From: UBA7672 sp040398465
GTDB taxonomy: Bacteria; Pseudomonadota; Alphaproteobacteria; Caulobacterales; Hyphomonadaceae
Assembly: GCA_040398465.1 (NCBI GenBank)
Contig: JBBAUA010000001.1
Coordinates: 174,255-238,254, forward strand
Direction of reading: 5' to 3'
Length of the DNA: 64,000 bases
Below, one piece after another: positions 32,870-41,163 of the stretch. Numbering within the stretch: position 1 is the stretch's first letter; each line of letters starts with the position of its first letter. Below the pieces are notes generated by a model that did no database searches, had not been told where the DNA came from, and saw nothing but the letters and a program-made list of their open reading frames with translations. The position numbers and the translations under genes are program-made.

Positions 32870-34320
32870 CGCTCATCTTCGATCATGATCGCGCCGGCGG
32901 CTACTGGGGCGCCGTCTACGCCTTCACCGCGGTGAAGGGGCTGCAGGTCATCATCGATGGACCGGTGGGTTGCGAGAACCTGCCAGTCACGTCGGTGCTC
33001 CACTACACGGACGGCTTGCCGCCACACGAGCTTCCGATCGTCGTGACGGGTCTGGGCGAGGAAGAACTAGGGAAGACCGGCACCGAAGGCGCAATGAAGC
33101 GCGCCTGGAAAACGCTGGATCGCGATCTGCCTGCAGTCGTCGTGACCGGATCGATCTCAGAGATGATCGGTGGGGGCGTGACGCCTGAGGGCACCAACAT
33201 CCAGCGCTTCCTGCCGCGCACGATCGACGAGGATCAATGGCAGAGCGCGAACCGCGCGCTCACCTGGCTGTGGACGCAGTTCGGGACGAAGAAGGTGCCC
33301 AAGCTGAAGCCGCGCAAGGAGGGCGAGAAGCCCAAGGTCAATATCATCGGCCCGATGTATGGCATGTTCAACCTGCCGTCCGACCTCGCCGAAATCCGCC
33401 GCCTGATCGAAGGCATTGGCGCGCAAGTGAACATGGTCTTTCCGCTCGGCAGCCACCTGGCCGACGTCAAGCAGCTGCCGCTCGCCGAAGTGAATGTGTG
33501 CATGTACCGCGAGTTCGGCCGGCAGCTATGCGAGACGCTGGAGCGGCCCTATCTCCAGGCGCCAATCGGGCTGGAATCGACAACACTCTTCCTCCGCAAG
33601 CTCGGTGAACTGACCGGCCTTGACCCTGAGCCCTTCATCACCCGCGAGAAACACACGACGATCAAGCCGGTCTGGGATCTCTGGCGCTCCGTAACGCAGG
33701 ACTTCTTCGGCACAGCCAGCTTCGCCATTGTCGCGAACGAAACCTACGCCCGCGGCGTGCGCAATTTCCTGGAGAACGACCTCGGCCTGCCGTGCACCTT
33801 CTCCTTCTCGCGCACCGCCGGGATCAAGCCCGACAACGTCGCGGTGCGCGAGGCCATACGCACGACGCCGCCCCTCGTAATGTTCGGCAGCGTCAATGAG
33901 CGGATGTACATGGCCGAGCTCGGCTCGCGCGCTTGCTACATCCCGGCGTCCTTCCCCGGCGCCGTCATCCGCCGCCACACCGGCACGCCGTTCATGGGCT
34001 ATGCTGGCGCGACCTACCTGGTGCAGGAAGTCTGCAATGCGCTGTTCGATGCGCTCTTCCATATCCTTCCACTCGCCGGTCAGATGGACAAGATCGAGGC
34101 GACGCCGGCGCGCTCGCACGTAGAAGTCGCGTGGGACAACGATGCCAAGGCGGCGTTCGACAAGATCATCGACGCGCAACCGGTTCTGGTCCGCATTTCC
34201 GCGGCCAAGCGACTGCGCGATGCGGCCGAACGCATCGCACGTGCGGATGGCGCAGACCTTGTGACGTCTGCGCGCCTCACGCGGGCGGGCGCGACGATAT
34301 TCGAAGGGGCGCCCGCATGA
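32866..34320 (+). CDS. bchZ: Chlorophyllide a reductase subunit Z
   Basis: NifK-like partner of BchY in the cytosolic reductase. Typical opening FDHDRAGGYWGAVYAFTAVKGLQVIIDGPVGCENLP (residues 5-40) with the cluster-ligand cysteine, then VTGSISEMIGGGVTPEGTNIQRF and the conserved FNLPSDLAEIRRLI. The 484 residues and the ATGA overlap with bchY fit the standard operon. pufB starts 170 bases after its stop. Confidence 0.97.
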   Translation: MTLIFDHDRAGGYWGAVYAFTAVKGLQVIIDGPVGCENLPVTSVLHYTDGLPPHELPIVVTGLGEEELGKTGTEGAMKRAWKTLDRDLPAVVVTGSISEMIGGGVTPEGTNIQRFLPRTIDEDQWQSANRALTWLWTQFGTKKVPKLKPRKEGEKPKVNIIGPMYGMFNLPSDLAEIRRLIEGIGAQVNMVFPLGSHLADVKQLPLAEVNVCMYREFGRQLCETLERPYLQAPIGLESTTLFLRKLGELTGLDPEPFITREKHTTIKPVWDLWRSVTQDFFGTASFAIVANETYARGVRNFLENDLGLPCTFSFSRTAGIKPDNVAVREAIRTTPPLVMFGSVNERMYMAELGSRACYIPASFPGAVIRRHTGTPFMGYAGATYLVQEVCNALFDALFHILPLAGQMDKIEATPARSHVEVAWDNDAKAAFDKIIDAQPVLVRISAAKRLRDAAERIARADGADLVTSARLTRAGATIFEGAPA

Positions 34321-34434
34321 GGCGCTTGCCCCTTCATACAAACACAGCCTGGGCGCCTGTCGCCTCTGGTCATCAGATTGGATCTGGCCTTGCCGTGCCA
34401 GGTAACTCGTCGTGCTGGCAACAGTACGGCAGAC

Positions 34435-34458
34435 CCAGCGCCACTTCGGTGGTTCTGG
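34435..34458 (+). promoter_or_regulatory. UUCG-loop hairpin in the pufB leader
   Basis: CCAC-TTCG-GTGG with an outer CCAG/CTGG pair forms a compact hairpin 32 bases before the pufB ATG. A UUCG tetraloop is very stable in RNA and could protect the 5' end of processed pufBA mRNA. This is a structure call only. The 169-base leader has no clean PpsR-type palindrome and no pufQ. Confidence 0.45.
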
Positions 34459-34489
34459 CTTTTCGGCAAACTAAGAACCGGAGGACTTT

Positions 34490-34720
34490 ATGTCAGAAAA
34501 AGACGCCCGAACAGGGACACTATCCGGCCTGACAGGGGCTGAGGCGAAGGAGTTCCACAATGCATATATGGGGAGCTTCCTTCTCTTCGTTCTCGTCGCC
34601 GTCGGCGCTCACATTCTCGTCTGGATGTGGCGGCCGTGGTTTCCGGCCGTAGGCGGTTACAGCGAAGTGAGTGACGGAATCGAAATGGCCCGCCAGATGG
34701 CTTCGGCCTATCTCGCATAA
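34490..34720 (+). CDS. pufB: LH1 antenna beta polypeptide, with C-terminal extension
   Basis: The single membrane helix carries the bacteriochlorophyll ligand His41 in VAVGAHILVWMWRPWFP, and the N-terminus has the LH1 beta signature LTGAEAKEFHNAYMGSF. At 76 residues it is longer than the roughly 50 of Rhodobacter LH1 beta: about 20 residues (57-76, GYSEVSDGIEMARQ and on) extend on the periplasmic side beyond the usual end. GGAGG precedes the ATG. pufA follows after 13 bases. Confidence 0.97.
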   Translation: MSEKDARTGTLSGLTGAEAKEFHNAYMGSFLLFVLVAVGAHILVWMWRPWFPAVGGYSEVSDGIEMARQMASAYLA

Positions 34721-34733
34721 GGGAGACGAATAC

Positions 34734-34925
34734 ATGTGGCGCATTTGGCTACTTTTTGATCCGCGGCGCGTGTTGATCGGGAATGCTATTTTCCTGTTCA
34801 CACTCGCGATCATTCTGCACTTCATCATGCTCAGCACTGACCGCTTCAACTGGATCGAAGGACCCGGCGCTGCGCCGGTGGTTTCAATCGAGCAAACGGT
34901 TGGGTCGCCGGACGCGCCCGTCTAA
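34734..34925 (+). CDS. pufA: LH1 antenna alpha polypeptide
   Basis: A 63-residue single-helix antenna protein starting MWRIWLLFDPRRVLIGNA, the classic LH1 alpha N-terminus. The bacteriochlorophyll ligand is His29 (IILHFIML) and the aromatic FNW after the helix helps set the absorption maximum. GGGAG lies ahead of the ATG. The stop is followed by a strong hairpin before pufL, which in related operons keeps pufBA mRNA more abundant than pufLM. Confidence 0.97.
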   Translation: MWRIWLLFDPRRVLIGNAIFLFTLAIILHFIMLSTDRFNWIEGPGAAPVVSIEQTVGSPDAPV

Positions 34926-34940
34926 GGACGCGCTTCGGCA

Positions 34941-35035
34941 GCCCGAACGGGCATGCAAGGCCAGCGGGCGCGATCGGTGAACACCGGTTGCGCTTGTTGC
35001 GCCCATCACAAACGGCCGCAAGGCATCCCTTGCGG
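34941..35035 (+). promoter_or_regulatory. Intercistronic hairpins between pufA and pufL
   Basis: Three stem-loops lie in the 130-base gap: GCCCG-AA-CGGGC (34941-34952), CGGTG-AA-CACCG (34975-34986) and CCGCAAGG-CATC-CCTTGCGG (35016-35035). In Rhodobacter, hairpins at this position block 3' decay and raise antenna over reaction-centre mRNA. The same role is inferred here. Confidence 0.65.
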
Positions 35036-35055
35036 ACAGACCGGAGCACTTAGCG

Positions 35056-35901
35056 GTGGCCCTACTCAGTTTTGAACGAAAATATCGCGTGCGCGGTGGG
35101 ACGTTGATCGGCGGAGATCTGTTCGATTTCTGGGTCGGTCCCTTTTATGTGGGCTTCTTCGGCGTCACGACCATCTTCTTCGCGACGCTGGGCACCGCAA
35201 TGATCGTGTACGGAGCAGCGATCGGCCCGACATGGAATGTCTGGCTCATCAGTATCAACCCTCCTGACGCCAGTTACGGCCTTGGGCTCGCGCCTCTGAA
35301 GGAGGGAGGTATCTGGCAGGTTGTCACAATCTGCGCGATCGGCGCCTTTGTATCCTGGGCGCTTCGACAGGTGGAAATCTCGCGCAAGCTCGGCATCGGC
35401 CTTCACGTGCCGTTCGCCTTCTCTTTCGCCATCGGCGCTTACATCACGCTGGTCGTCATTCGCCCCGTCCTTCTCGGATCATGGGCCAACGGCTTCCCGT
35501 ATGGCATTTTCAGCCACCTCGATTGGGTGTCGAACACCGGGTATCAGTACCTGAACTTCCACTACAATCCCGCGCACATGATCGCCATCACGTTCTTCTT
35601 CACGACGTGCTTTGCGCTCTCGCTCCACGGCTCGCTGATCCTTTCGGCGACCAATCCTGGAAAGGGTGAGGTCGTTAAACAGCCAGAGCATGAAGACCAG
35701 TTCTTCCGTGAGGTGATGGCCTATTCGATCGGTACGCTCGGCATCCACCGACTGGGTCTGTTTCTTGCCCTGGCCGCCGTCTTCTTCAGCGCGGTCTGCA
35801 TGATCATCAGCGGTCCGATGTGGACGCTTGGATGGCCGGAATGGTGGGACTGGTGGCTCGACCTCCCGATCTGGGCCGCTTCATCTGGAGCCGCGACATG
35901 A
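35056..35901 (+). CDS. pufL: Photosynthetic reaction centre L subunit
   Basis: Five-helix core subunit that binds the active-branch cofactors. Start MALLSFERKYRVRGGTLIGGDLFDFWVGPFYVGFFG (residues 1-36) is typical; the special-pair region reads NFHYNPAHMIAITFFF with LSLHGSL, and the iron/QB region is IGTLGIHRLGLFLAL. The 281 residues match the family. The GTG at 35056 is the start. Its stop overlaps the pufM start by four bases, coupling the two at 1:1. Confidence 0.98.
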   Translation: MALLSFERKYRVRGGTLIGGDLFDFWVGPFYVGFFGVTTIFFATLGTAMIVYGAAIGPTWNVWLISINPPDASYGLGLAPLKEGGIWQVVTICAIGAFVSWALRQVEISRKLGIGLHVPFAFSFAIGAYITLVVIRPVLLGSWANGFPYGIFSHLDWVSNTGYQYLNFHYNPAHMIAITFFFTTCFALSLHGSLILSATNPGKGEVVKQPEHEDQFFREVMAYSIGTLGIHRLGLFLALAAVFFSAVCMIISGPMWTLGWPEWWDWWLDLPIWAASSGAAT

Positions 35902-37034
35902 GCAACTACCAGAACATCTTTACACAGGTTCAGGTCCGAGGGCCGTTCGAGGAAGGGACGCCGCTGCCGCGGGACTACAAGTCGCCTCCAAGCGGCGCCT
36001 TCTTCTCGTGGCTGCTGGGCAAGATCGGAAATGCTCAGGTCGGGCCCCTGCACCTCGGTTTCACCGGTGTCGCAGCCCTCTTCTGCGGCTTCATCGCGAT
36101 CGAGATCATCGGTCTCAACATGTGGGCCTCGGTCGGATGGGATCCGATCGAATTCGTCCGCCAGCTGCCCTGGCTGGCGCTCGAGCCCCCGCCGCCGGAG
36201 CAGGGACTGAACATCATGCCTCCGCTCGCCGAAGGCGGGTGGTATCTGATGGCCGGCTTCTTCCTGACGACGTCGCTCATCCTGTGGTGGGTCCGCACCT
36301 ACAATCGCGCAAAGGCCCTCGGTCTCGGCACGCACGTGGCATGGGCCTTTGCTTCCGCTATCTGGCTCTACCTGGTGCTGGGCTTCATCCGCCCGATCCT
36401 GATGGGCAGCTGGAGCGAGGCGGTGCCATTCGGCATCTTCCCGCACCTTGACTGGACCGGCTCGTTCTCGATCACCTATGGCAACCTCTTCTACAACCCG
36501 TTCCACGCGCTCTCGATCGCCTTCCTCTATGGATCGGCGCTCCTGTTCGCGATGCACGGCGCGACCGTTCTCGCCATCAGCCGTTACGGCGGCGAGCGCG
36601 AGATCGAACAGATCACTGATCGCGGCACGGCGTTCGAGCGTGGCGCTCTCTTCTGGCGCTGGACCATGGGCTTCAACGCGACGGCGGAATCGATCCACCG
36701 CTGGGCGTGGTGGTTCGCGGTGCTCACCACGCTCACGGGCGGCATCGGCATCCTGCTGACAGGGACGGCAGTCCCCAACTGGTACGACTGGGCTGTCGAG
36801 CACAACTTTGCGCCAGGCTACGAGACGAGCTCGACTTATGTCGGCACGCCTCTGCCGATCCCGGACGCGCCGCCGATCGCGCCGGACCTGCCGGGCGCTG
36901 GCGACTTGGAGCCGACGCAACCGGATGGAGCGGTCATTCCCGCTCCGGATTCGACCGTTACGGACACGCCTATCGAGGGCACAGCGCCTTCAGTGCCGCC
37001 GGAAAACGGGCCAGCGCCGTCTGAACCCAACTGA
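35898..37034 (+). CDS. pufM: Photosynthetic reaction centre M subunit with long Pro/acidic C-terminal tail
   Basis: Five-helix partner of PufL. Conserved parts include NIFTQVQVRGP at the start, PFGIFPHLDW, the special-pair stretch YNPFHALSIAFLYGSALLFAMHG, and RWTMGFNATAESIHRWAWWFAV. The core ends near residue 309 (PNWYDWAVEHNFAPGYE), the usual length of PufM. A tail of 69 residues follows with 18 prolines, 10 acidic residues and no Lys or Arg. By the known topology the C-terminus is periplasmic, at the cytochrome docking face. No pufC follows; a terminator begins 37 bases after the stop. Confidence 0.98.
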   Translation: MSNYQNIFTQVQVRGPFEEGTPLPRDYKSPPSGAFFSWLLGKIGNAQVGPLHLGFTGVAALFCGFIAIEIIGLNMWASVGWDPIEFVRQLPWLALEPPPPEQGLNIMPPLAEGGWYLMAGFFLTTSLILWWVRTYNRAKALGLGTHVAWAFASAIWLYLVLGFIRPILMGSWSEAVPFGIFPHLDWTGSFSITYGNLFYNPFHALSIAFLYGSALLFAMHGATVLAISRYGGEREIEQITDRGTAFERGALFWRWTMGFNATAESIHRWAWWFAVLTTLTGGIGILLTGTAVPNWYDWAVEHNFAPGYETSSTYVGTPLPIPDAPPIAPDLPGAGDLEPTQPDGAVIPAPDSTVTDTPIEGTAPSVPPENGPAPSEPN

Positions 37035-37070
37035 TTGAAGTTGGGTACAAGGTCGGACTGAATGTAGAAT

Positions 37071-37100
37071 GCGGCCGGAAGGAAACTTCCGGCCGCTTTT
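37071..37100 (+). terminator. Terminator of the puf operon
   Basis: An 11-bp perfect stem (GCGGCCGGAAG and complement) with a GAAA tetraloop is followed by TTTT. It is the strongest Rho-independent terminator in the window and shows the operon ends at pufM. Confidence 0.92.
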
Positions 37101-37453
37101 CCATGGGGCGCAGAAAGCGCTCGGGGCGTTGGCCGGGCGGGGACGTCTGGTTGTATCCAGGGCCCGGCGCGGGCCGATCCGGCAGTAGCCTTGGGCAGGG
37201 TCATCTTTCTGCAAGTGCGGCCCGGCTTGTCATTCCGGTCGAAGCGCGCAACGGGCAGGGCCGGGAGCATTCTTCCGCTCTCGCTGTCTCATGAGGGTTC
37301 ACAGGTAGCGCTGGTCTTGCCCGGAACGATCCCGGGGCGCTATCCGAAGCCAACGTGTTGCAGGTCTGAACGGCCCGGCCTTGGTTCGCGGCGCTACCTC
37401 GCGTACGCGATCAGCGAGTTGGACGCGCCGCGAGCTTCTGGAAGCCCGGCTTG
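37101..37453. other. Intergenic region between puf terminator and idi, no gene seen
   Basis: About 350 bases between two convergent operons. Short open frames lack ribosome sites and recognisable motifs. It would contain the 3' end of the long minus-strand operon ending at idi; no U-tract terminator is obvious for that strand. Confidence 0.5.
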
Positions 37454-38014
37454 CTAGAGGCCAAGCTCGCTCCATCGCTCCAGATAAATCCGGAACCAGG
37501 GCGCATACGTCTCCGCATTGATCCGCACGTCCCGGCTCAGCTCTTCAACGCTGGCCCATCGCGTCTCCAGAACCTCGGAAGCATCCGGCCGGATCTCGAT
37601 CGTCGGTGCAGCTTCGCCGCGGAAGATGTGCACCCGCTCATGCTCCCACAGGCCATCAGTCACGCGCGCCTTGTACTCGACGATGTTGCAGGCCTCGAGC
37701 GGCAAGACAATGCCGAGTTCTTCCCGCAGCCGTCGCACCGCGCTGTCCGCCGGCGCCTCGCCCCAATGCGGATGCGAGCAGCAGGTGTTGGCCCACATCC
37801 CGCCGCAGTGATACTTCGCAAGCGCGCGTCGCTGCAGGAGCAGCTTCTCGCCCGACATCACAAACACCGACACCGCAAGGTGCAGCGCGGCGTGACGATG
37901 CGCGTCCATCTTGTCGATCGGATAAAGTGCGCCATCCGCGGCGATACCCGGAATCACGCCAGCCTTGGTCACGCCTTCAGCCGGCGCCATCGTCATGCGT
38001 GCGGCGCTGCTCAC
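37454..38014 (-). CDS. idi: Isopentenyl-diphosphate delta-isomerase, type I
   Basis: Nudix-fold enzyme that interconverts IPP and DMAPP, feeding crtE. Hallmarks are HAALHLAVSVFV, LLLQRRALAKYHCGGMWANTCCSHPHWGE with the active-site Cys, and the Nudix-like AVRRLREELGI. The GTG at 38014 overlaps the hemA stop (GTGA) and gives 186 residues; an ATG at 37996 is an alternative. It is the last gene of the bchF-idi operon, a position also used in other purple bacterial clusters. Confidence 0.95.
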   Translation of the reverse strand: MSSAARMTMAPAEGVTKAGVIPGIAADGALYPIDKMDAHRHAALHLAVSVFVMSGEKLLLQRRALAKYHCGGMWANTCCSHPHWGEAPADSAVRRLREELGIVLPLEACNIVEYKARVTDGLWEHERVHIFRGEAAPTIEIRPDASEVLETRWASVEELSRDVRINAETYAPWFRIYLERWSELGL

Positions 38015-39231
38015 GCCGCAACTGCGGAACGGCTGAGCGCGCACTGCGACCACAGCTCCGACAGAGCCGCAACAAGCCGGTCGATGTCCTGGTCCGTATG
38101 AAGCGGCGAGGGTGTGATCCGCAACCGCTCGGTGCCGCGCGGCACGGTCGGGTAGTTGATCGGCTGGATATAGATGCCGTACCGGTCGAGCAGCCAGTCG
38201 CTGATCTGCTTGCACTTCACCGCATCCTTCACCATGACCGGGATGATGTGGCTCGGATTTTCGAGACATGGAATGCCGCACGCTTCAAGCCTGCGCCGAA
38301 CCCTGGCGACACGCTCCTGGTGACGCATCCGCTCGATCTGGCTTTCCTTCAGATGCTGGATGCTCGCAAGCGCGCCGGCCGCCACGGCCGGGGGCAGGGC
38401 CGTCGTGAAGATGAAGCCCGAAGCAAAGCTGCGCACGAAATCACACATTGCTGCGGACCCGGCGATGTACCCCCCGAACACGCCGAACGCCTTGCCCAGC
38501 GTGCCCTCGATGACGGTGAGCCGGTCCATGAGCCCTTCACGTTCGGCGATGCCGCCGCCGCGCGGCCCGTACAGCCCCACGCCATGAACTTCGTCCAGAT
38601 AGGTCATCGCATTGTGTTTCTCGGCGACATCGCAGAGCTCAGCGATCGGCGCGATATCGCCGTCCATCGAGTACACCGACTCGAATGCAACCAGCTTCGG
38701 CCGCGCCGGATCAAGCAGCGCCAGTTTGCGATCCAGGTCGGCCGGATCGTTATGCCTGAAGATGATCCGCTCTGCCCCACTGTGGCGAATGCCCTCAATC
38801 ATCGATGCGTGGTTGCCGGCATCCGACAGCACTGCACAGTTCGGCAGCTTTCCAGCCAACGTGCCAAGCGCCGCCCAGTTGGACACGTAGCCCGACGTGA
38901 ACAACAGCGCCGCTTCCTTGCCGTGAAGATCGGCCAGCTCCTGTTCAAGGAGAACATGGTAGTGATTCGTGCCCGAGATGTTCCGTGTGCCTCCCGCACC
39001 AGCGCCGCACCGCGCAATCGCCTCGTTCATCGCCTGCGCGACCTTGGGGTTCTGTCCCATGCCGAGATAGTCGTTCGAACACCAGACCGTCACCTCGGAC
39101 TCAGCGCCATCCTTGTGGCGCATCGCCTGGGGGAACTGCCCCGCCTTGCGCTCAAGATCGGCGAAGACGCGATAGCGCCCTTCCTGCCGGAGCACCGCGA
39201 GTTGGTCCTGGAAGAAGCTTTCGTACATCAT
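38011..39231 (-). CDS. hemA: 5-aminolevulinate synthase
   Basis: PLP enzyme that condenses glycine and succinyl-CoA (Shemin pathway), the alphaproteobacterial entry to tetrapyrroles. Features: WCSNDYLGMGQNPKV, GAGAGGTRNISGTNHYH, YLDEVHGVGLYG, and the PLP lysine in TLGKAFGVFGGY. The 406 residues are normal. The start is the ATG pair at 39231/39228; longer frames upstream run into puhE. Its place inside the cluster links precursor supply to pigment control. A second, housekeeping copy may exist elsewhere, as in Rhodobacter (hemA/hemT). Confidence 0.97.
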   Translation of the reverse strand: MMYESFFQDQLAVLRQEGRYRVFADLERKAGQFPQAMRHKDGAESEVTVWCSNDYLGMGQNPKVAQAMNEAIARCGAGAGGTRNISGTNHYHVLLEQELADLHGKEAALLFTSGYVSNWAALGTLAGKLPNCAVLSDAGNHASMIEGIRHSGAERIIFRHNDPADLDRKLALLDPARPKLVAFESVYSMDGDIAPIAELCDVAEKHNAMTYLDEVHGVGLYGPRGGGIAEREGLMDRLTVIEGTLGKAFGVFGGYIAGSAAMCDFVRSFASGFIFTTALPPAVAAGALASIQHLKESQIERMRHQERVARVRRRLEACGIPCLENPSHIIPVMVKDAVKCKQISDWLLDRYGIYIQPINYPTVPRGTERLRITPSPLHTDQDIDRLVAALSELWSQCALSRSAVAA

Positions 39232-39242
39232 GAGCAGTCTCG

Positions 39243-40076
39243 TTACTCGATGGGTCTGGAGGCGGAAAGGTGTGTTGCGCGGGCTGGAGGGGTCACAGCG
39301 ACAGCGCGGTGTGTTGTGTCCGGCGCGGCCCATCCCCACAGCAAGGCATTGGGCGGCGGCACGAACATGAAGATGTGCTCAAGTACGGCCAGCAACGTCA
39401 TGGTGAGCAGCAGCGAGTAGCCAACCTGCTCCAGCGGCGCTGCGGAAGGCGCATGCGCGAGGCCCGCCAGCGCCCACGCCATCGCAATCCCGCCGACGAT
39501 GGAGAGCGGAATCAGCGCATTCATCCGACGGTGCCTGAAATAGCTCTTCAGGTGCTGCAGATGCGGCGGGAGCAATTCCTCGCCACGATGAGGCGCGCCA
39601 AGGAACAGATTGAACTTTGCGCTCAGCCGCATGACCCAGAGCACCAGGAAAGTCAGGGTGCCCATCTGGTTCGGCTGGGTCCATGTCAGAGCCACGAGCG
39701 CGGCCAGGGTCAGCGCCAGCGCGACCTCGTGATGCATCACTGTCGCCGCGGCCAGCCGGAACCTGCGCCAGCCGCCTGCGTCCGCCGGGCAGGCATCGCG
39801 CCGTGGCCCTAGAATGAACCCCATCAGGAAGCTCATCTCATGCCACCCCCATAGCGCGATCGCGCAAGCGAAAGCCATGTAGGCGCCATATGTGCTTGTA
39901 TCGCCAGCGCTGGCCACGAGGCCGACAATCGCCGCCAGCGTGACCACAGACGCCACGCCGAAGGACCACCTGAACGTCGAGCGCGGCAGCCGGTTCAGCC
40001 ACAGGATCGCACCGGTGGAGAACCACCAGACGAAAGCTGCGAACAGCATGGGCGGGGCGACTTCGGCGAACGTCAC
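39243..40076 (-). CDS. puhE: Photosynthetic complex assembly protein PuhE
   Basis: A polytopic membrane protein of 277 residues with about seven hydrophobic segments. The family signature is visible in WWFSTGAILWLNRLPR, ALWGWHEMSFLMGFILGPRR and VLWVMRLSAKFNLFLG. PuhE affects bacteriochlorophyll production and LH1-RC assembly; its biochemical role is not known. The start is GTG at 40076. It lies between acsF (16 bases) and hemA (11 bases) in the order usual for aerobic phototrophs. Confidence 0.94.
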   Translation of the reverse strand: MTFAEVAPPMLFAAFVWWFSTGAILWLNRLPRSTFRWSFGVASVVTLAAIVGLVASAGDTSTYGAYMAFACAIALWGWHEMSFLMGFILGPRRDACPADAGGWRRFRLAAATVMHHEVALALTLAALVALTWTQPNQMGTLTFLVLWVMRLSAKFNLFLGAPHRGEELLPPHLQHLKSYFRHRRMNALIPLSIVGGIAMAWALAGLAHAPSAAPLEQVGYSLLLTMTLLAVLEHIFMFVPPPNALLWGWAAPDTTHRAVAVTPPARATHLSASRPIE

Positions 40077-40092
40077 GACCAGATTTGTCCCC

Positions 40093-41163
40093 CTACCAGG
40101 CCGGCGCCATGCGCACGGCGCGCGGCACTTCGTGCTCGACTACCGGATGCGTGAACAGTCTCAGCGCGGCGAAACCAAATTGCGCGATGAGTCCCAGCTT
40201 GCGCACGCCGGCAAGCATGCCCCCACGTTCCGCATTGTCGCTGAGCGCGTCGGCGATCGCCTTCACGCGTCCCATCTTGGCCCGGAAACGCGGATCATCC
40301 GTGTCGAGCGTGAAGGGGAACACCTGCTTGGTGATGTCGGAGCAGATGCGGAAGACGCGATAGTCGTACTCGGTCGGATCGAGGCCGAGCGCGCGGTGGA
40401 AGGCGGGCCGGTTGTGATCGCGAATGAACATGGTCGCGTAGACCGCTGTCAGGAAGAAGCGGATCCAGAACCGGTTGCCGCCCTTGAGCAGTTTCGGATC
40501 ATTCCGCATCAGCACGGCGAACGCCTCGCCATGGCGGAACTCGTCATTGCACCACTCCCGGAACCAGTTGAAGATCGGATGAAACTTGCGTTCGGGGTGC
40601 CGCTCAAACTCTCGGAAGATCGTGATGTAGCGTGCGTACCCGATCTTCTCGGACAGGTACGTCGCGTAGAAAATGAATTTCGGCTTGAAGAAGGTGTACT
40701 TCTTCGTCTTGGTCAGGAAGCCAAGGTCGACGCCGATGCCGTAGTCCTTCAGTGCCTCATTGATGAAGCCCGCATGCCGCGACTCGTCGCGGCTCATGTA
40801 CTTGAACAGCGCCTTGATGTCGGGGTTCTTCGAGCGCTTGGCGATCTCGGCGTACAGCACGCAGCCCGAAAACTCGGCGGTGATCGAGCTCACCAGGAAG
40901 TCGACCCATTCCTTGCGCAGCTCGGGCTCGAGCTGGTCCAGCGTATTCGTGAACGCCTCGACGCGCTTGAAGTGGTTCTTGTTCGGATCGGCTGCCAGTT
41001 CGGCGATCAGCGCGTCCCATTCGCGGCGCACTGGCGTGACATCAATCTTGTCCAGCGCGTCGAAGTCCGTGGTGTAGAACCGCGGGCTGAGCATGGTGTC
41101 TTCGCGCGCGATCCGCGTGGTCTCGTTGATAGCGCGGGGTGCTTCCAGGACAGCGGTGTTCAC
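40093..41163 (-). CDS. acsF: Aerobic Mg-protoporphyrin IX monomethyl ester oxidative cyclase AcsF
   Basis: Oxygen-dependent di-iron enzyme that forms ring E. Iron-ligand motifs are AEFSGCVLYAEI, SRDESRHAGFINEAL and EWCNDEFRHGEAF. The 356 residues match proteobacterial AcsF. There is no bchE (the oxygen-independent cyclase) in the window, so ring closure and hence pigment synthesis should need oxygen. The start overlaps the stop of the small gene upstream (ATGA). Confidence 0.97.
   Translation of the reverse strand: MNTAVLEAPRAINETTRIAREDTMLSPRFYTTDFDALDKIDVTPVRREWDALIAELAADPNKNHFKRVEAFTNTLDQLEPELRKEWVDFLVSSITAEFSGCVLYAEIAKRSKNPDIKALFKYMSRDESRHAGFINEALKDYGIGVDLGFLTKTKKYTFFKPKFIFYATYLSEKIGYARYITIFREFERHPERKFHPIFNWFREWCNDEFRHGEAFAVLMRNDPKLLKGGNRFWIRFFLTAVYATMFIRDHNRPAFHRALGLDPTEYDYRVFRICSDITKQVFPFTLDTDDPRFRAKMGRVKAIADALSDNAERGGMLAGVRKLGLIAQFGFAALRLFTHPVVEHEVPRAVRMAPAW

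Noticed and set aside
34321..34489. Possible pufQ upstream of pufB
   Set aside because: The 169-base leader is too short and has no suitable membrane-helix frame; pufQ is not present here.
37101..37453. Possible pufC or other gene after pufM
   Set aside because: A strong terminator follows pufM and no CxxCH motif or long frame is present before idi.
37606..39420. 604-codon plus-strand frame antisense to hemA and idi
   Set aside because: Both hemA and idi are fully supported on the minus strand; the antisense frame has shadow composition and spans two genes and their junction.
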